DNA from: a bacterium
GTDB lineage: Bacteria; SM23-31; JAUVVT01
NCBI GenBank assembly: GCA_030616165.1
Contig: JAUWXV010000031.1
Span: 1-23,155, forward strand
Direction of reading: 5' to 3'
DNA length: 23,155 nucleotides
The notes under the pieces are model-generated. The model was not told where the DNA came from and ran no database searches. It was given only the letters and a program-made list of their open reading frames with translations. Position numbers and translations under genes: made by a program. This document shows, piece by piece, positions 14,283 through 20,987 of the stretch (positions are counted from its first letter, which is position 1; the number at the start of each line of letters is the position of its first letter).

Positions 14283-14834
14283 TTAGTACTTCATATCACC
14301 TAATTTGGGGATGCCGAATTTATCTCCCAATTTCCCTAATTGAGCAGGGTCAATGTTGCCAATAATATTTACAAATACCGCCTCATCATCACTTATAGCC
14401 ATAACGACCAATCCTGATAGTATGTCATCAATGAACTGATTATAAATCTCGACGCGTTGTTTTGCCTCTTTAACGCGAACCATTCTTTCCCAGTTTTTTG
14501 ATTCTAATTCTTTTGATATTCTATTAATGACAGATTCTACTTCATCGAAACTTATTTCATCCATTGGAAAAACGTCTACTTTAATTAATTTCAGGTTTTC
14601 CAATAACCGTGATAATTCTGGATCTTCTTTTTCGGCCGCTTTAGAAACAAATCTCAAAAGGGATCCTTTGATAGAAACTTCGACCTTTTTTTCTATATCT
14701 TTAAAAAAATCAAAGTTTTCAAAATCAACATATCCCGGAGCTTCTTTAGTATCTTCATTTTCCTGCGCTAATGAGCAGGGCACACTATACCAGATAAAAG
14801 CAGAAGCGATAAAGAGAAAAATTAATCTTTTCAT
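14283..14834 (-). CDS. DUF4252-type exported protein, 183 aa
   Basis: Third gene of the operon, starting only three bases after the anti-sigma stop, hence almost surely co-transcribed and translationally coupled. A signal peptide (hydrophobic residues about 4-19, SLA-QE cleavage near 23) predicts export. The mature protein shows the DUF4252 layout: VDFENFDFF, VEVSIKGSLLRFVSKA near residue 60, LKLIKVDVFPMDEIS, KNWERMVRVKEAKQRVEIY, then ISDDEAVFVNIIGNID. It is paralogous to the next gene. No catalytic motif is evident. It may be a target or sensor of the envelope response governed by the sigma factor; that is inferred from position only. Confidence 0.75.
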   Translation of the reverse strand: MKRLIFLFIASAFIWYSVPCSLAQENEDTKEAPGYVDFENFDFFKDIEKKVEVSIKGSLLRFVSKAAEKEDPELSRLLENLKLIKVDVFPMDEISFDEVESVINRISKELESKNWERMVRVKEAKQRVEIYNQFIDDILSGLVVMAISDDEAVFVNIIGNIDPAQLGKLGDKFGIPKLGDMKY

Positions 14835-14837
14835 AAT

Positions 14838-15371
14838 TTACCCTCCGTTTAAAATTGGTTTAAATGCTGTTCTTATTGGTTTAATAAGATAGTTTTGTAT
14901 AATCTGGGTTTCCATTATTTGTTCAGTCTTTGCAGTGAAATAATGAAAGTAAGCCAGGGCTGTTTCAACATCCTTTTTTGCCTTTTCGACTTCCTGGGCT
15001 GTGTATTGTGGTGGAACAGGTTCTTGATACTCTAAATGCGGATAAATAACAAAAATACCCAAGATAATTACCGCAAGTGCGAAACTGATTTTCCAAGAAT
15101 GCCTTTCTAAGATTGTATTATAAATATTTGTAAGAAAAGATGGTTTTGAATCATCTACCCTAACAGAATGAAATACTTTTTCAATAACCGTATCAGGACA
15201 TTTTTCTTGTGGAAGGGTATGTAATTTTTCTACAATTTCTTGATAATAATTAAAAGCGGTTTGGCATTTTGAGCATTCTTTTAAATGAGTCTCTATTTCA
15301 ATTTTTTGCTCTGCAGTTATTTCGCCTTCCACGTAATCTGCAATTATGTTGTCAAATTCCTGGCATGTCAT
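14838..15371 (-). CDS. Zinc-finger anti-sigma factor, membrane-spanning, 177 aa
   Basis: Probable inhibitor of the ECF sigma factor encoded six bases upstream. The N-terminus is a zf-HC2 domain: Cys3 and the motif H29-x3-C33-x2-C36 (HLKECSKC), the usual zinc ligands of ZAS-type anti-sigma factors. One transmembrane segment lies at about residues 95-111, followed by a periplasmic part of some 65 residues (PPQYTAQEVEKAKKDVETALAYFHYFTAKTEQIM), probably helical. It would hold the sigma factor at the membrane until an external signal or proteolysis releases it. The gene overlaps neither neighbour but is tightly packed between them, which argues for stoichiometric expression. The function is inferred from family and context; high confidence. 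Confidence 0.88.
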   Translation of the reverse strand: MTCQEFDNIIADYVEGEITAEQKIEIETHLKECSKCQTAFNYYQEIVEKLHTLPQEKCPDTVIEKVFHSVRVDDSKPSFLTNIYNTILERHSWKISFALAVIILGIFVIYPHLEYQEPVPPQYTAQEVEKAKKDVETALAYFHYFTAKTEQIMETQIIQNYLIKPIRTAFKPILNGG

Positions 15372-15377
15372 AATTAT

Positions 15378-15917
15378 TTACTCCAAATTAAAATCGTTTT
15401 TAGAGTAATTTGATAATTGCTTTAATAAAAGTTTTCTTCCGCGATGAAGATATGTCTTAACGGAATTTACCGGTGTCCCAATAGTTTCTGCAATGAAATC
15501 GTATTTTAAATCCTGAATGTCACGCATAATTACCACGCTTCTTATCTTCTCCGGAAGACGATTAATAAATTGTTTAATTTGTTCCGTTATGTCATTTGAT
15601 ATTGCCTTCTGTTCAGGATTTGGATTCAAATCCGCCAAATTTTCCATAACTGAAACCTTCTCATCATTGTTATTAATTGATATTGAAATATGTGCCTTTC
15701 TTTTTCTTGCATAATCAATACATGTATTTCGCGTAACTTTGAATATCCATGCCTTGACAGCCTTCGTTTTTACCTGATGGAGATTATGCCAAAGTTTTAT
15801 GAGAACTTCCTGAGTTATATCTTCAGCATCTGGTCTATTCCCTATAAAGTAGTATGCCTGATTGAAAATCGAGTTTTTATACTTGTTAACAATTTTTGTG
15901 TATTGCAATTGTTTCAT
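15378..15917 (-). CDS. ECF (sigma-70 family) RNA polymerase sigma factor, 179 aa
   Basis: Directs RNA polymerase to a specific promoter set. Region 2 is visible near residues 10-75 (YKNSIFNQAYYFIGNRPDAEDITQEV, LIKLWHNL, WIFKVTRNTCIDYARKRK), region 4 near 120-172 (LPEKIRSVVIMRDIQDLKYDFIAE, then SVKTYLHRGRKLLLKQL). Length and the lack of regions 1 and 3 fit ECF sigma factors. It is the first gene of a four-gene operon with its anti-sigma factor and two DUF4252 genes. No Shine-Dalgarno is visible, and the candidate promoter at 15929-15957 would place the start of transcription only about five bases before the ATG, suggesting a near-leaderless mRNA. Confidence 0.92.
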   Translation of the reverse strand: MKQLQYTKIVNKYKNSIFNQAYYFIGNRPDAEDITQEVLIKLWHNLHQVKTKAVKAWIFKVTRNTCIDYARKRKAHISISINNNDEKVSVMENLADLNPNPEQKAISNDITEQIKQFINRLPEKIRSVVIMRDIQDLKYDFIAETIGTPVNSVKTYLHRGRKLLLKQLSNYSKNDFNLE

Positions 15918-15928
15918 TGTCTATTATA

Positions 15929-15957
15929 TAAACGAAATAAAACTGGAAAATGTTACA
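15929..15957 (-). promoter_or_regulatory. Candidate ECF-type autoregulated promoter
   Basis: On the minus strand TGTAAC (complement of 15952-15957), a 17-bp spacer, then CGTTTA (complement of 15929-15934). The AAC-type -35 and CGT-type -10 with this spacing are typical of ECF sigma promoters, and its place directly before the sigma gene suggests self-regulation. Confidence 0.45.
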
Positions 15958-16146
15958 TGTAAAATTAAATTTTTCTTATATTTCTGTTTTCGGTGGCTGT
16001 AATAATAACTATATTACCTTAATAAATCAATTGCTTATGGCTAGTAGAGTTTCACGAGAATAATGCTATAAATAATATAGTTAATATGGATAATGAATTT
16101 TATTTTCTTTAAAATATGTATCCATAATTAATAAGCCGTATCATTT

Positions 16147-16407
16147 CTGGATTCCCGCTTTCGTGTCTGTTACAGAGCTATCTTTTTTATCATTCCGAGC
16201 AAAGACCGAAGGATTAAGTCGAGGAATTTCCAGCTAATTTGAGATTTCTCCACTGCGTCTCCCCCCCCCCGCATACTGCGGGGGGGGAGAGACTTCGGTC
16301 GAAATGACACAGAGGTGTTGTGCAACACTCATGAAAGTGGGAATCCAGTAATATTTAAGGGCTAAACAACGTATGGATTCCTCCCACATATGCGGGGGGA
16401 ATGACAT
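16147..16407. repeat. Nested GATTCCC-family repeats with poly-C hairpin
   Basis: CTGGATTCCCGCTTTCGTG (16147-16165) is answered by CATGAAAGTGGGAATCCAG near 16330-16348, but 165 bases lie between. That insert begins CATTCCGAGCAAAGACCGAA and ends TTCGGTCGAAATGACA, so it looks like a second element placed inside the first. Within it GTCTC-C10-GCA (16257-16273) pairs with TGC-G8-AGAGAC (16277-16293). A further half element (GGATTCC...GGAATGACA, 16375-16407) closes the nest. Confidence 0.6.
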
Positions 16408-16479
16408 TTTGTGTTAATGATGTTTTGATTATTTTTAAAAAAGTATTTTATGAAGCACTATTAATTATTGATTTGGATA

Positions 16480-17322
16480 TTATCTATTCTTATTTGCCAT
16501 TTCATACACACGTACGTAATCTACAACAAAGAAATCAGGAAGGGCTGCTTTTTTTATATCTCCAGCCCACTTTCCAATCTCTACGGTAAGTTTAATATAC
16601 GCAGGTACCTGCGAGACACCTCCTTCACTGGTGCGCCATGTTTCTTTGCCATCAACATAGAAGATGTATTCATCTGTTTTCCAGTGAAGTCCAAAGGTGT
16701 GAAATCCACTGCTCAAGCCTGGTATTATGACCTGTTTTGCCACACTTTTGTGGTCCTTTCCATAGCCGTCCCAGTGTAATGCATGGTTTATTTTGTCTTC
16801 TTTCGACCAGGCTTTTTCCATAATATCTATCTCTGTGCCATCTCTACCTTCGTTTCCAACAGTGAAAACTCCGGGCCTGGAGAAGAGCCAAAAAGCGGGC
16901 CAGTGTCCTTCTTGTGTATGAAACTTGCACCGGGCTACCCAGTAGCCAAACCTGTGTTCAAATTTGCCCAATGTCCGTATAGCCCCAGAAGTGTATCGGT
17001 CACCATCTTTTTTTGTTCTGATTATCAAATTTCCAGTGCCATCTAAATAGCTGTCCTCTTTCAACCAATAACCATCTCTTCGCTTTCCGACCGGGGTTTC
17101 CCATTTGGATTCATCGAGTTCTGTACCGTTGAATTCATCGCTCCATACTAATTTCCATTCATTCCCTGCGGGAACAGGCGGGGTATATTCTTTTGTATAG
17201 TCTTGTTCATTTGTTTTATCTGCGCGGTCGGCTTCAGCTCCACAATCGACAGCCCCCATCCCCACAAGCAAAATTAATGTAAAGATAAAAATATTTGATA
17301 GAACTTGTTTCTTCATCGCCAT
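16480..17322 (-). CDS. GH16-family endo-beta-glucanase (laminarinase-like), 280 aa
   Basis: Secreted glycoside hydrolase that probably cleaves beta-1,3 or mixed-linkage glucans; the substrate is not determined by sequence alone. A leader of about 26 residues ends AVDC, an imperfect lipobox (Asp before Cys27), so it may be lipid-anchored or simply secreted. The GH16 domain starts at about residue 55 (WKLVWSDEFNGTELDESKW) and carries the catalytic E164-I-D166-I-M-E169 motif, preceded by WPAFWLF. It ends VVDYVRVYE, the normal GH16 terminus. Length is that of a single-domain enzyme with no carbohydrate-binding module. GAGGAAA seven bases before ATG supports the start chosen. It lies 126 bases downstream of a cold-shock-domain gene on the same strand. 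Confidence 0.92.
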   Translation of the reverse strand: MAMKKQVLSNIFIFTLILLVGMGAVDCGAEADRADKTNEQDYTKEYTPPVPAGNEWKLVWSDEFNGTELDESKWETPVGKRRDGYWLKEDSYLDGTGNLIIRTKKDGDRYTSGAIRTLGKFEHRFGYWVARCKFHTQEGHWPAFWLFSRPGVFTVGNEGRDGTEIDIMEKAWSKEDKINHALHWDGYGKDHKSVAKQVIIPGLSSGFHTFGLHWKTDEYIFYVDGKETWRTSEGGVSQVPAYIKLTVEIGKWAGDIKKAALPDFFVVDYVRVYEMANKNR

Positions 17323-17448
17323 TTTCTTTCCTCTACTTTGTTTAAAGTTTCTTTTTTGTCAATTAAGTCCACGTGTGGGTGCTTATTGACTCATACATAG
17401 AGGATTAGATTCCTGAAAAGATTTTCGTTACGAACATAACTCATTTTT

Positions 17449-17667
17449 TCATATTTTATACAGTTCTAATTTAATATTAACTGCTTTTTCGCCTTTTTCT
17501 TCTCTCATAATTGAAAAATTTACATTCTGACTAGAAAATATATCATTTCTAAGTATTGGATCGCTTATCCCTGTGAGATGAAAAAAAATGTCTTTCCCAT
17601 CATCATCTTTAATAATAAATCCGTACTTCTTCTTCTTGTTAAAAAACTTTATTTTACCCGTAGGCAT
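17449..17667 (-). CDS. Divergent cold-shock-domain protein, 72 aa
   Basis: Small nucleic-acid-binding protein of the cold-shock domain fold, likely an RNA chaperone. MPTGKIKFFNKKKKYGFII matches the domain start; KYGFI stands where RNP1 (K-G-F/Y-G-F-I) is expected, and DIFFHL is RNP2. The usual glycine of RNP1 is replaced by lysine and the C-terminal half (QNVNFSIMREEKGEKAVNIKLE) is close to typical. An upstream in-frame ATG would give 83 residues, but AGGAG lies ten bases before the ATG at 17667 and the conserved domain begins there, so the shorter start is preferred. Confidence 0.8.
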   Translation of the reverse strand: MPTGKIKFFNKKKKYGFIIKDDDGKDIFFHLTGISDPILRNDIFSSQNVNFSIMREEKGEKAVNIKLELYKI

Positions 17668-17700
17668 AATTTTGATTCTCCTAAAAAGTAATATAAACAC

Positions 17701-18046
17701 TGTTAATATGTATTATTCATAAAATTTACATTTATTTTGAATAAACCTTATCATTACATACATTTAAGTGTATTTGAACTTGTCAGGTCGAGTCCCGAAT
17801 ACTCAAGAAGACATCTCTGTTTTTTTAGAGATTTCTCTCCGCCAAAGGCGGAGACTCCGCTCGCAATGACATGTATTTATTGGCTTTACGGCTGCAATAG
17901 TATGTTGGTAACAATATAAACATAAAACTAATTGTTTTGATTTTTAAGCATTGATTTAATTTTTGCCAAGGTTTTGGTTATTAAATAATCGTTAATCGTT
18001 TTTAAGGTCTCCTTTGTAAGTGAGACAAACTCATCTAATGATAATA
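17701..18046. other. Intergenic stretch with repeat copy B
   Basis: 17828-17973 is a dispersed repeat (see next entry). A weak 5-bp hairpin GTCTC...GAGAC (18007-18026) lies about 20 bases past the glgB stop and might help terminate it; there is no clear T-run. Nothing else recognised. Confidence 0.5.
17828..17973 (+). repeat. AGATTTCTC...CTCGCAATGACA element plus 114-bp repeat, copy B
   Basis: Hairpin TCTCCGCC-AAA-GGCGGAGA (17836-17854), then CTCGCAATGACATG and an AT-rich body. 17860-17973 aligns without gaps to 13212-13325 (104 of 114 identical), while the hairpin parts upstream differ. Confidence 0.75.
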
Positions 18047-20257
18047 CTATGGATTTACTGGCTTAAATATAATGACACTTAATGGAGGAAGAATTATGTT
18101 AATAGAAAATGGTCTTTCCTGCCATGGTATTGATTCAGCCATAACTCCTCCCATATTCCCGAAATTGGTGCCGCCATAGATTTCTGAATCGCTGTTCAGT
18201 ATTTCTTTATAGTATCTATATTCTGGAACACCTATTCTATAGCCAAATCTTGGAACGGGAGTAAAATTATATATAAACAGGAGGAAATCTTTTGGATTTT
18301 TTGTTTTTCGAATAAAGGAAATTACACTGTGATTGACATCGCGGAAATCTATCCATTCAAAGCCACTGGTATCGAAATCGATTTCGTAGAGGGCTGGTTG
18401 TGATTTGTATAGAAGATTTAAATCTCTGACATATTTTTGCAATTTTAGATGGAGTTCATATTCAAGCAGATGCCAGTCAAGACTTTTGTTTACCTGCCAT
18501 TCAATCCACTGACCGAATTCTCCGCCCATAAACAGGAGTTTTTTTCCCGGATGCCCGTACATAAATCCATAAAATAATCTTAAATTTGAAAACTTTTGAT
18601 TATAATCACCCGGCATTTTATCAATGATTGACCTTTTGCCATGAACTACTTCATCATGGGATAAGACAAGAATGAAGTTTTCGGTAAATGCATACAGCAG
18701 GCTGAAAGTTAAATTATTGTGGTGGAATTTTCTGTGAATAGGGTCTTTACTTATAAATTCGAGAGAATCATTCATCCATCCCATATTCCATTTCATCGAA
18801 AATCCAAGCCCTCCCACATATGTGGGTCTTGAGACCATTGCCCAGGCGGTAGATTCTTCTGCCATTGTCAAAGTTCCCGGAAAATTAAGATGAACTACTT
18901 CATTAAATTTTTTAACGAAATTTATTGCTTCGAGGTTTTCATTTCCTCCATATTTATTTGGAATCCATTCGCCCGGACTCCTTGAATAATCCAAATAAAG
19001 CATGGAAGCCACAGCATCCATTCTCAAACCATCTATATGATACTTTTTAAGCCAGAAGAGTGCGTTACTGATAAGGAAATTTTGCACTTCATTACGGCTG
19101 TAATTGAAGATAAGTGTTCCCCAGTCTTTTTGTTCTCCTTTTCTTGGGTCAGCGTGCTCATATAAATGAGTACCATCAAAGAATGCCAAACCATGTGCAT
19201 CCCTGGGAAAATGTGCCGGGACCCAATCGATGATAACACCAATTCCCTCCTGATGGCATTTATCGATGAAGTACATAAAGTCCTCAGGTTTCCCGTGTCT
19301 GCTTGTCGGAGCATAATAGGCTATAGTCTGGTAGCCCCAAGATTCTTCTAAAGGATGTTCAGTAATTGGCAGAAGTTCTATATGTGTGTATCCCATATTT
19401 TTAATATATTGGACTAATTTTTCCGACAGTTCCCGATACGTCAGGTGTCGGTCGCTTTCTTCGGGGACGCGCATCCAGGAACCAAGATGAACTTCATAAA
19501 TTGATACAGGTTTTTCGAGCCAATTAGTATTTTTTCGGGCATCCATCCATGTATCATCTCCCCATTCATATCTGTCTATATTATGAACAATTGAAGCAGA
19601 TTTTGGAGGTTTTTCACAAAAGAATGCATAAGGGTCGGATTTAATCGAAATAGTATTATTATATTGAGATTTTATTTCATATTTATAAATGAGATCCTTT
19701 TGGAGACCGGGTATAAAGATTTCCCATATTCCCGAACCTGCCCTGTTGTTCATAGGATGAATTCTGCCATCCCATCTGTTAAAATTACCTATAACACTTA
19801 CTCTTACTGCATTAGGAGCCCAAACAGCAAAGTGCACTCCAGATGTGCCTTCAATTTCGATATAATGTGCACCCATCTTTTCATAAGACTGATAATGCGT
19901 TCCTTCAATCAAAAGATGAATGTCAAAGTCCGTTAAAATCGGAGTAAAATTATACGGGTCTTTAAATTCCTTATATTTTCTATCTCCCTCTTTTATCCTA
20001 AAATGATAAGGAAAGTATTCATCGCAATTTTTAAAAACTGCCTCATAAAATCCATCCCTGTGAATTTTAGTCATTTTTACTGCTTTTTTTGGAGCTCGAA
20101 TAATCCATGCTTCTTTACTATGAGGGAAAAATCCTCTTATTATAACTGCCTCCCTGTCGTTAATTTTATGCTGACCTAATATATCAGACGGTGTTGAATA
20201 TTCACCATTTATTATTGAGTTAATCTCTGTTTTGGGTGTAAAAGAGACTTTTTTCAT
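18047..20257 (-). CDS. glgB: 1,4-alpha-glucan branching enzyme GlgB, 736 aa
   Basis: Forms alpha-1,6 branches in glycogen by cutting and transferring alpha-1,4 chains in the cytoplasm. The N-terminal module (about 1-110) and CBM48 (about 125-225: [25 protein letters not shown]) precede the GH13 barrel. Catalytic residues are in place: nucleophile D414 in DGLRMDA, acid/base E467 in MAEESTAW, and D535 in SHDEVVHGK; the 53- and 121-residue spacings equal those of the E. coli enzyme. GEFGQWIEW and a C-terminal all-beta domain follow. Full length, so the protein is intact. The ribosome site is weak (AGAAG). No glgA, glgC or glgP is near, so glycogen genes appear scattered in this genome. Confidence 0.97.
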   Translation of the reverse strand: MKKVSFTPKTEINSIINGEYSTPSDILGQHKINDREAVIIRGFFPHSKEAWIIRAPKKAVKMTKIHRDGFYEAVFKNCDEYFPYHFRIKEGDRKYKEFKDPYNFTPILTDFDIHLLIEGTHYQSYEKMGAHYIEIEGTSGVHFAVWAPNAVRVSVIGNFNRWDGRIHPMNNRAGSGIWEIFIPGLQKDLIYKYEIKSQYNNTISIKSDPYAFFCEKPPKSASIVHNIDRYEWGDDTWMDARKNTNWLEKPVSIYEVHLGSWMRVPEESDRHLTYRELSEKLVQYIKNMGYTHIELLPITEHPLEESWGYQTIAYYAPTSRHGKPEDFMYFIDKCHQEGIGVIIDWVPAHFPRDAHGLAFFDGTHLYEHADPRKGEQKDWGTLIFNYSRNEVQNFLISNALFWLKKYHIDGLRMDAVASMLYLDYSRSPGEWIPNKYGGNENLEAINFVKKFNEVVHLNFPGTLTMAEESTAWAMVSRPTYVGGLGFSMKWNMGWMNDSLEFISKDPIHRKFHHNNLTFSLLYAFTENFILVLSHDEVVHGKRSIIDKMPGDYNQKFSNLRLFYGFMYGHPGKKLLFMGGEFGQWIEWQVNKSLDWHLLEYELHLKLQKYVRDLNLLYKSQPALYEIDFDTSGFEWIDFRDVNHSVISFIRKTKNPKDFLLFIYNFTPVPRFGYRIGVPEYRYYKEILNSDSEIYGGTNFGNMGGVMAESIPWQERPFSINIILPPLSVIIFKPVNP

Positions 20258-20423
20258 TAGTGTCTTCTGAGATTTGTTTAGAATTTATATTATTTATAAA
20301 TTATAATATATCTATTTATATCTTTTTATACAAGTAAGAAATTAATATTACCCAAAAATTGTGATATAAAAAGATGATTTTGTTGAGATAAATATTAAAA
20401 AATATTCTTGACTATAATAAACA

Positions 20424-20527
20424 AGATTGCCACGTCGTCCCGAGTTCTCGGGACTCCTCGCAATGACATGAAGTTAATTTGTCATTGCGAGTGACCCAGA
20501 AAATTCGGGAGAGTGGAGGAATCTCTT
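20424..20527. repeat. Inverted pair of AGATTGCC...CGCAATGACA elements
   Basis: AGATTGCC, hairpin CCCGAG-TT-CTCGGG (20439-20452), CTCGCAATGACATG, then 20479-20527 reads TGTCATTGCGAGTGACCC ... GAGGAATCTC, the same element in inverse orientation. The 114-bp companion seen at 13212 and 17860 is absent here. Confidence 0.65.
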
Positions 20528-20537
20528 TGAAATTTTG

Positions 20538-20573
20538 TTTAGTATGGGCAAACGGCCGTTGGCCCATACTAAA
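20538..20573. repeat. 36-bp near-perfect palindrome
   Basis: TTTAGTATGGGC (20538-20549) and GCCCATACTAAA (20562-20573) are exact inverses around AACGGCCGTT; only the pair 20550/20561 mismatches. The central 20 bases differ from 20773-20792 by one base. CCCATAC replaces the CCCCTAC tail of the related REP-like elements. Confidence 0.7.
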
Positions 20574-20759
20574 TGGTATTTATTTTATTCTATCGCAATT
20601 TATTATTATTACTAGTTTAAAAAAAATTTAATATATTGGAACATATAATATTAAATAAATTGTTTATAAAAGGGAAACTAATGTATTGTAACTCATTTAA
20701 CTATTATTAATGATACAGTGATATAAAGAGATTATTATAGGTTATTTTGTGGGAACACA

Positions 20760-20772
20760 TTCGCCAGCAGAA
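20760..20772 (+). repeat. TTCGCCAGCAGAA motif
   Basis: Identical 13-mer to 8906-8918; here it directly touches the palindromic element at 20773. Confidence 0.5.
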
Positions 20773-20796
20773 GGGCAAACGGCCGTTTGCCCCTAC
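20773..20796 (-). repeat. REP-like element, GTAG + perfect 20-bp palindrome
   Basis: GGGCAAACGG and its inverse CCGTTTGCCC form a perfect palindrome (20773-20792), followed by CTAC (20793-20796), so the minus strand reads GTAG then the palindrome. Confidence 0.7.
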
Positions 20797-20826
20797 AAAT
20801 AAAATGTTATTAATTTTGTATTTTAT

Positions 20827-20852
20827 GGATTCCCGCTTTCGCGGGAATGACA
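20827..20852 (+). repeat. GGATTCCCGCTTTCGCGGGAATGACA repeat
   Basis: ATTCCCGC and GCGGGAAT form an 8-bp stem, followed by GACAG. Cleanest copy of the family in the window. Confidence 0.65.
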
Positions 20853-20987
20853 GGGGAGACGGGAATGACAATACTTGGATTATAGTTATATAATTTTATT
20901 TTTAAACAAATATTCAAAATGTCTATATTATATCCATGTTATTTGCGTTATAATACACTAAATAAAGTTAAAATAAGGTAAAAATCT

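Larger units (their letters stand above)
15918..16479. other. Intergenic stretch with promoter and nested repeats
   Basis: Next to the sigma gene lies a candidate ECF promoter (15929-15957). 15965-16140 is AT-rich with nothing recognised. 16147-16407 is a nest of GATTCCC-type repeats with a poly-C hairpin. 16420-16455 resembles 13616-13650. Confidence 0.55.
20258..20987. other. Divergent intergenic stretch between glgB and the copper ATPase
   Basis: No gene found. It holds paired AGATTGCC-type elements (20424-20527), two related palindromes (20538-20573 and 20773-20796), the TTCGCCAGCAGAA motif and a GATTCCC element (20827-20852). A TATAAT at 20949-20954, 33 bases before the ATPase start, might be its -10 box, but no good -35 is seen. 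Confidence 0.55.
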
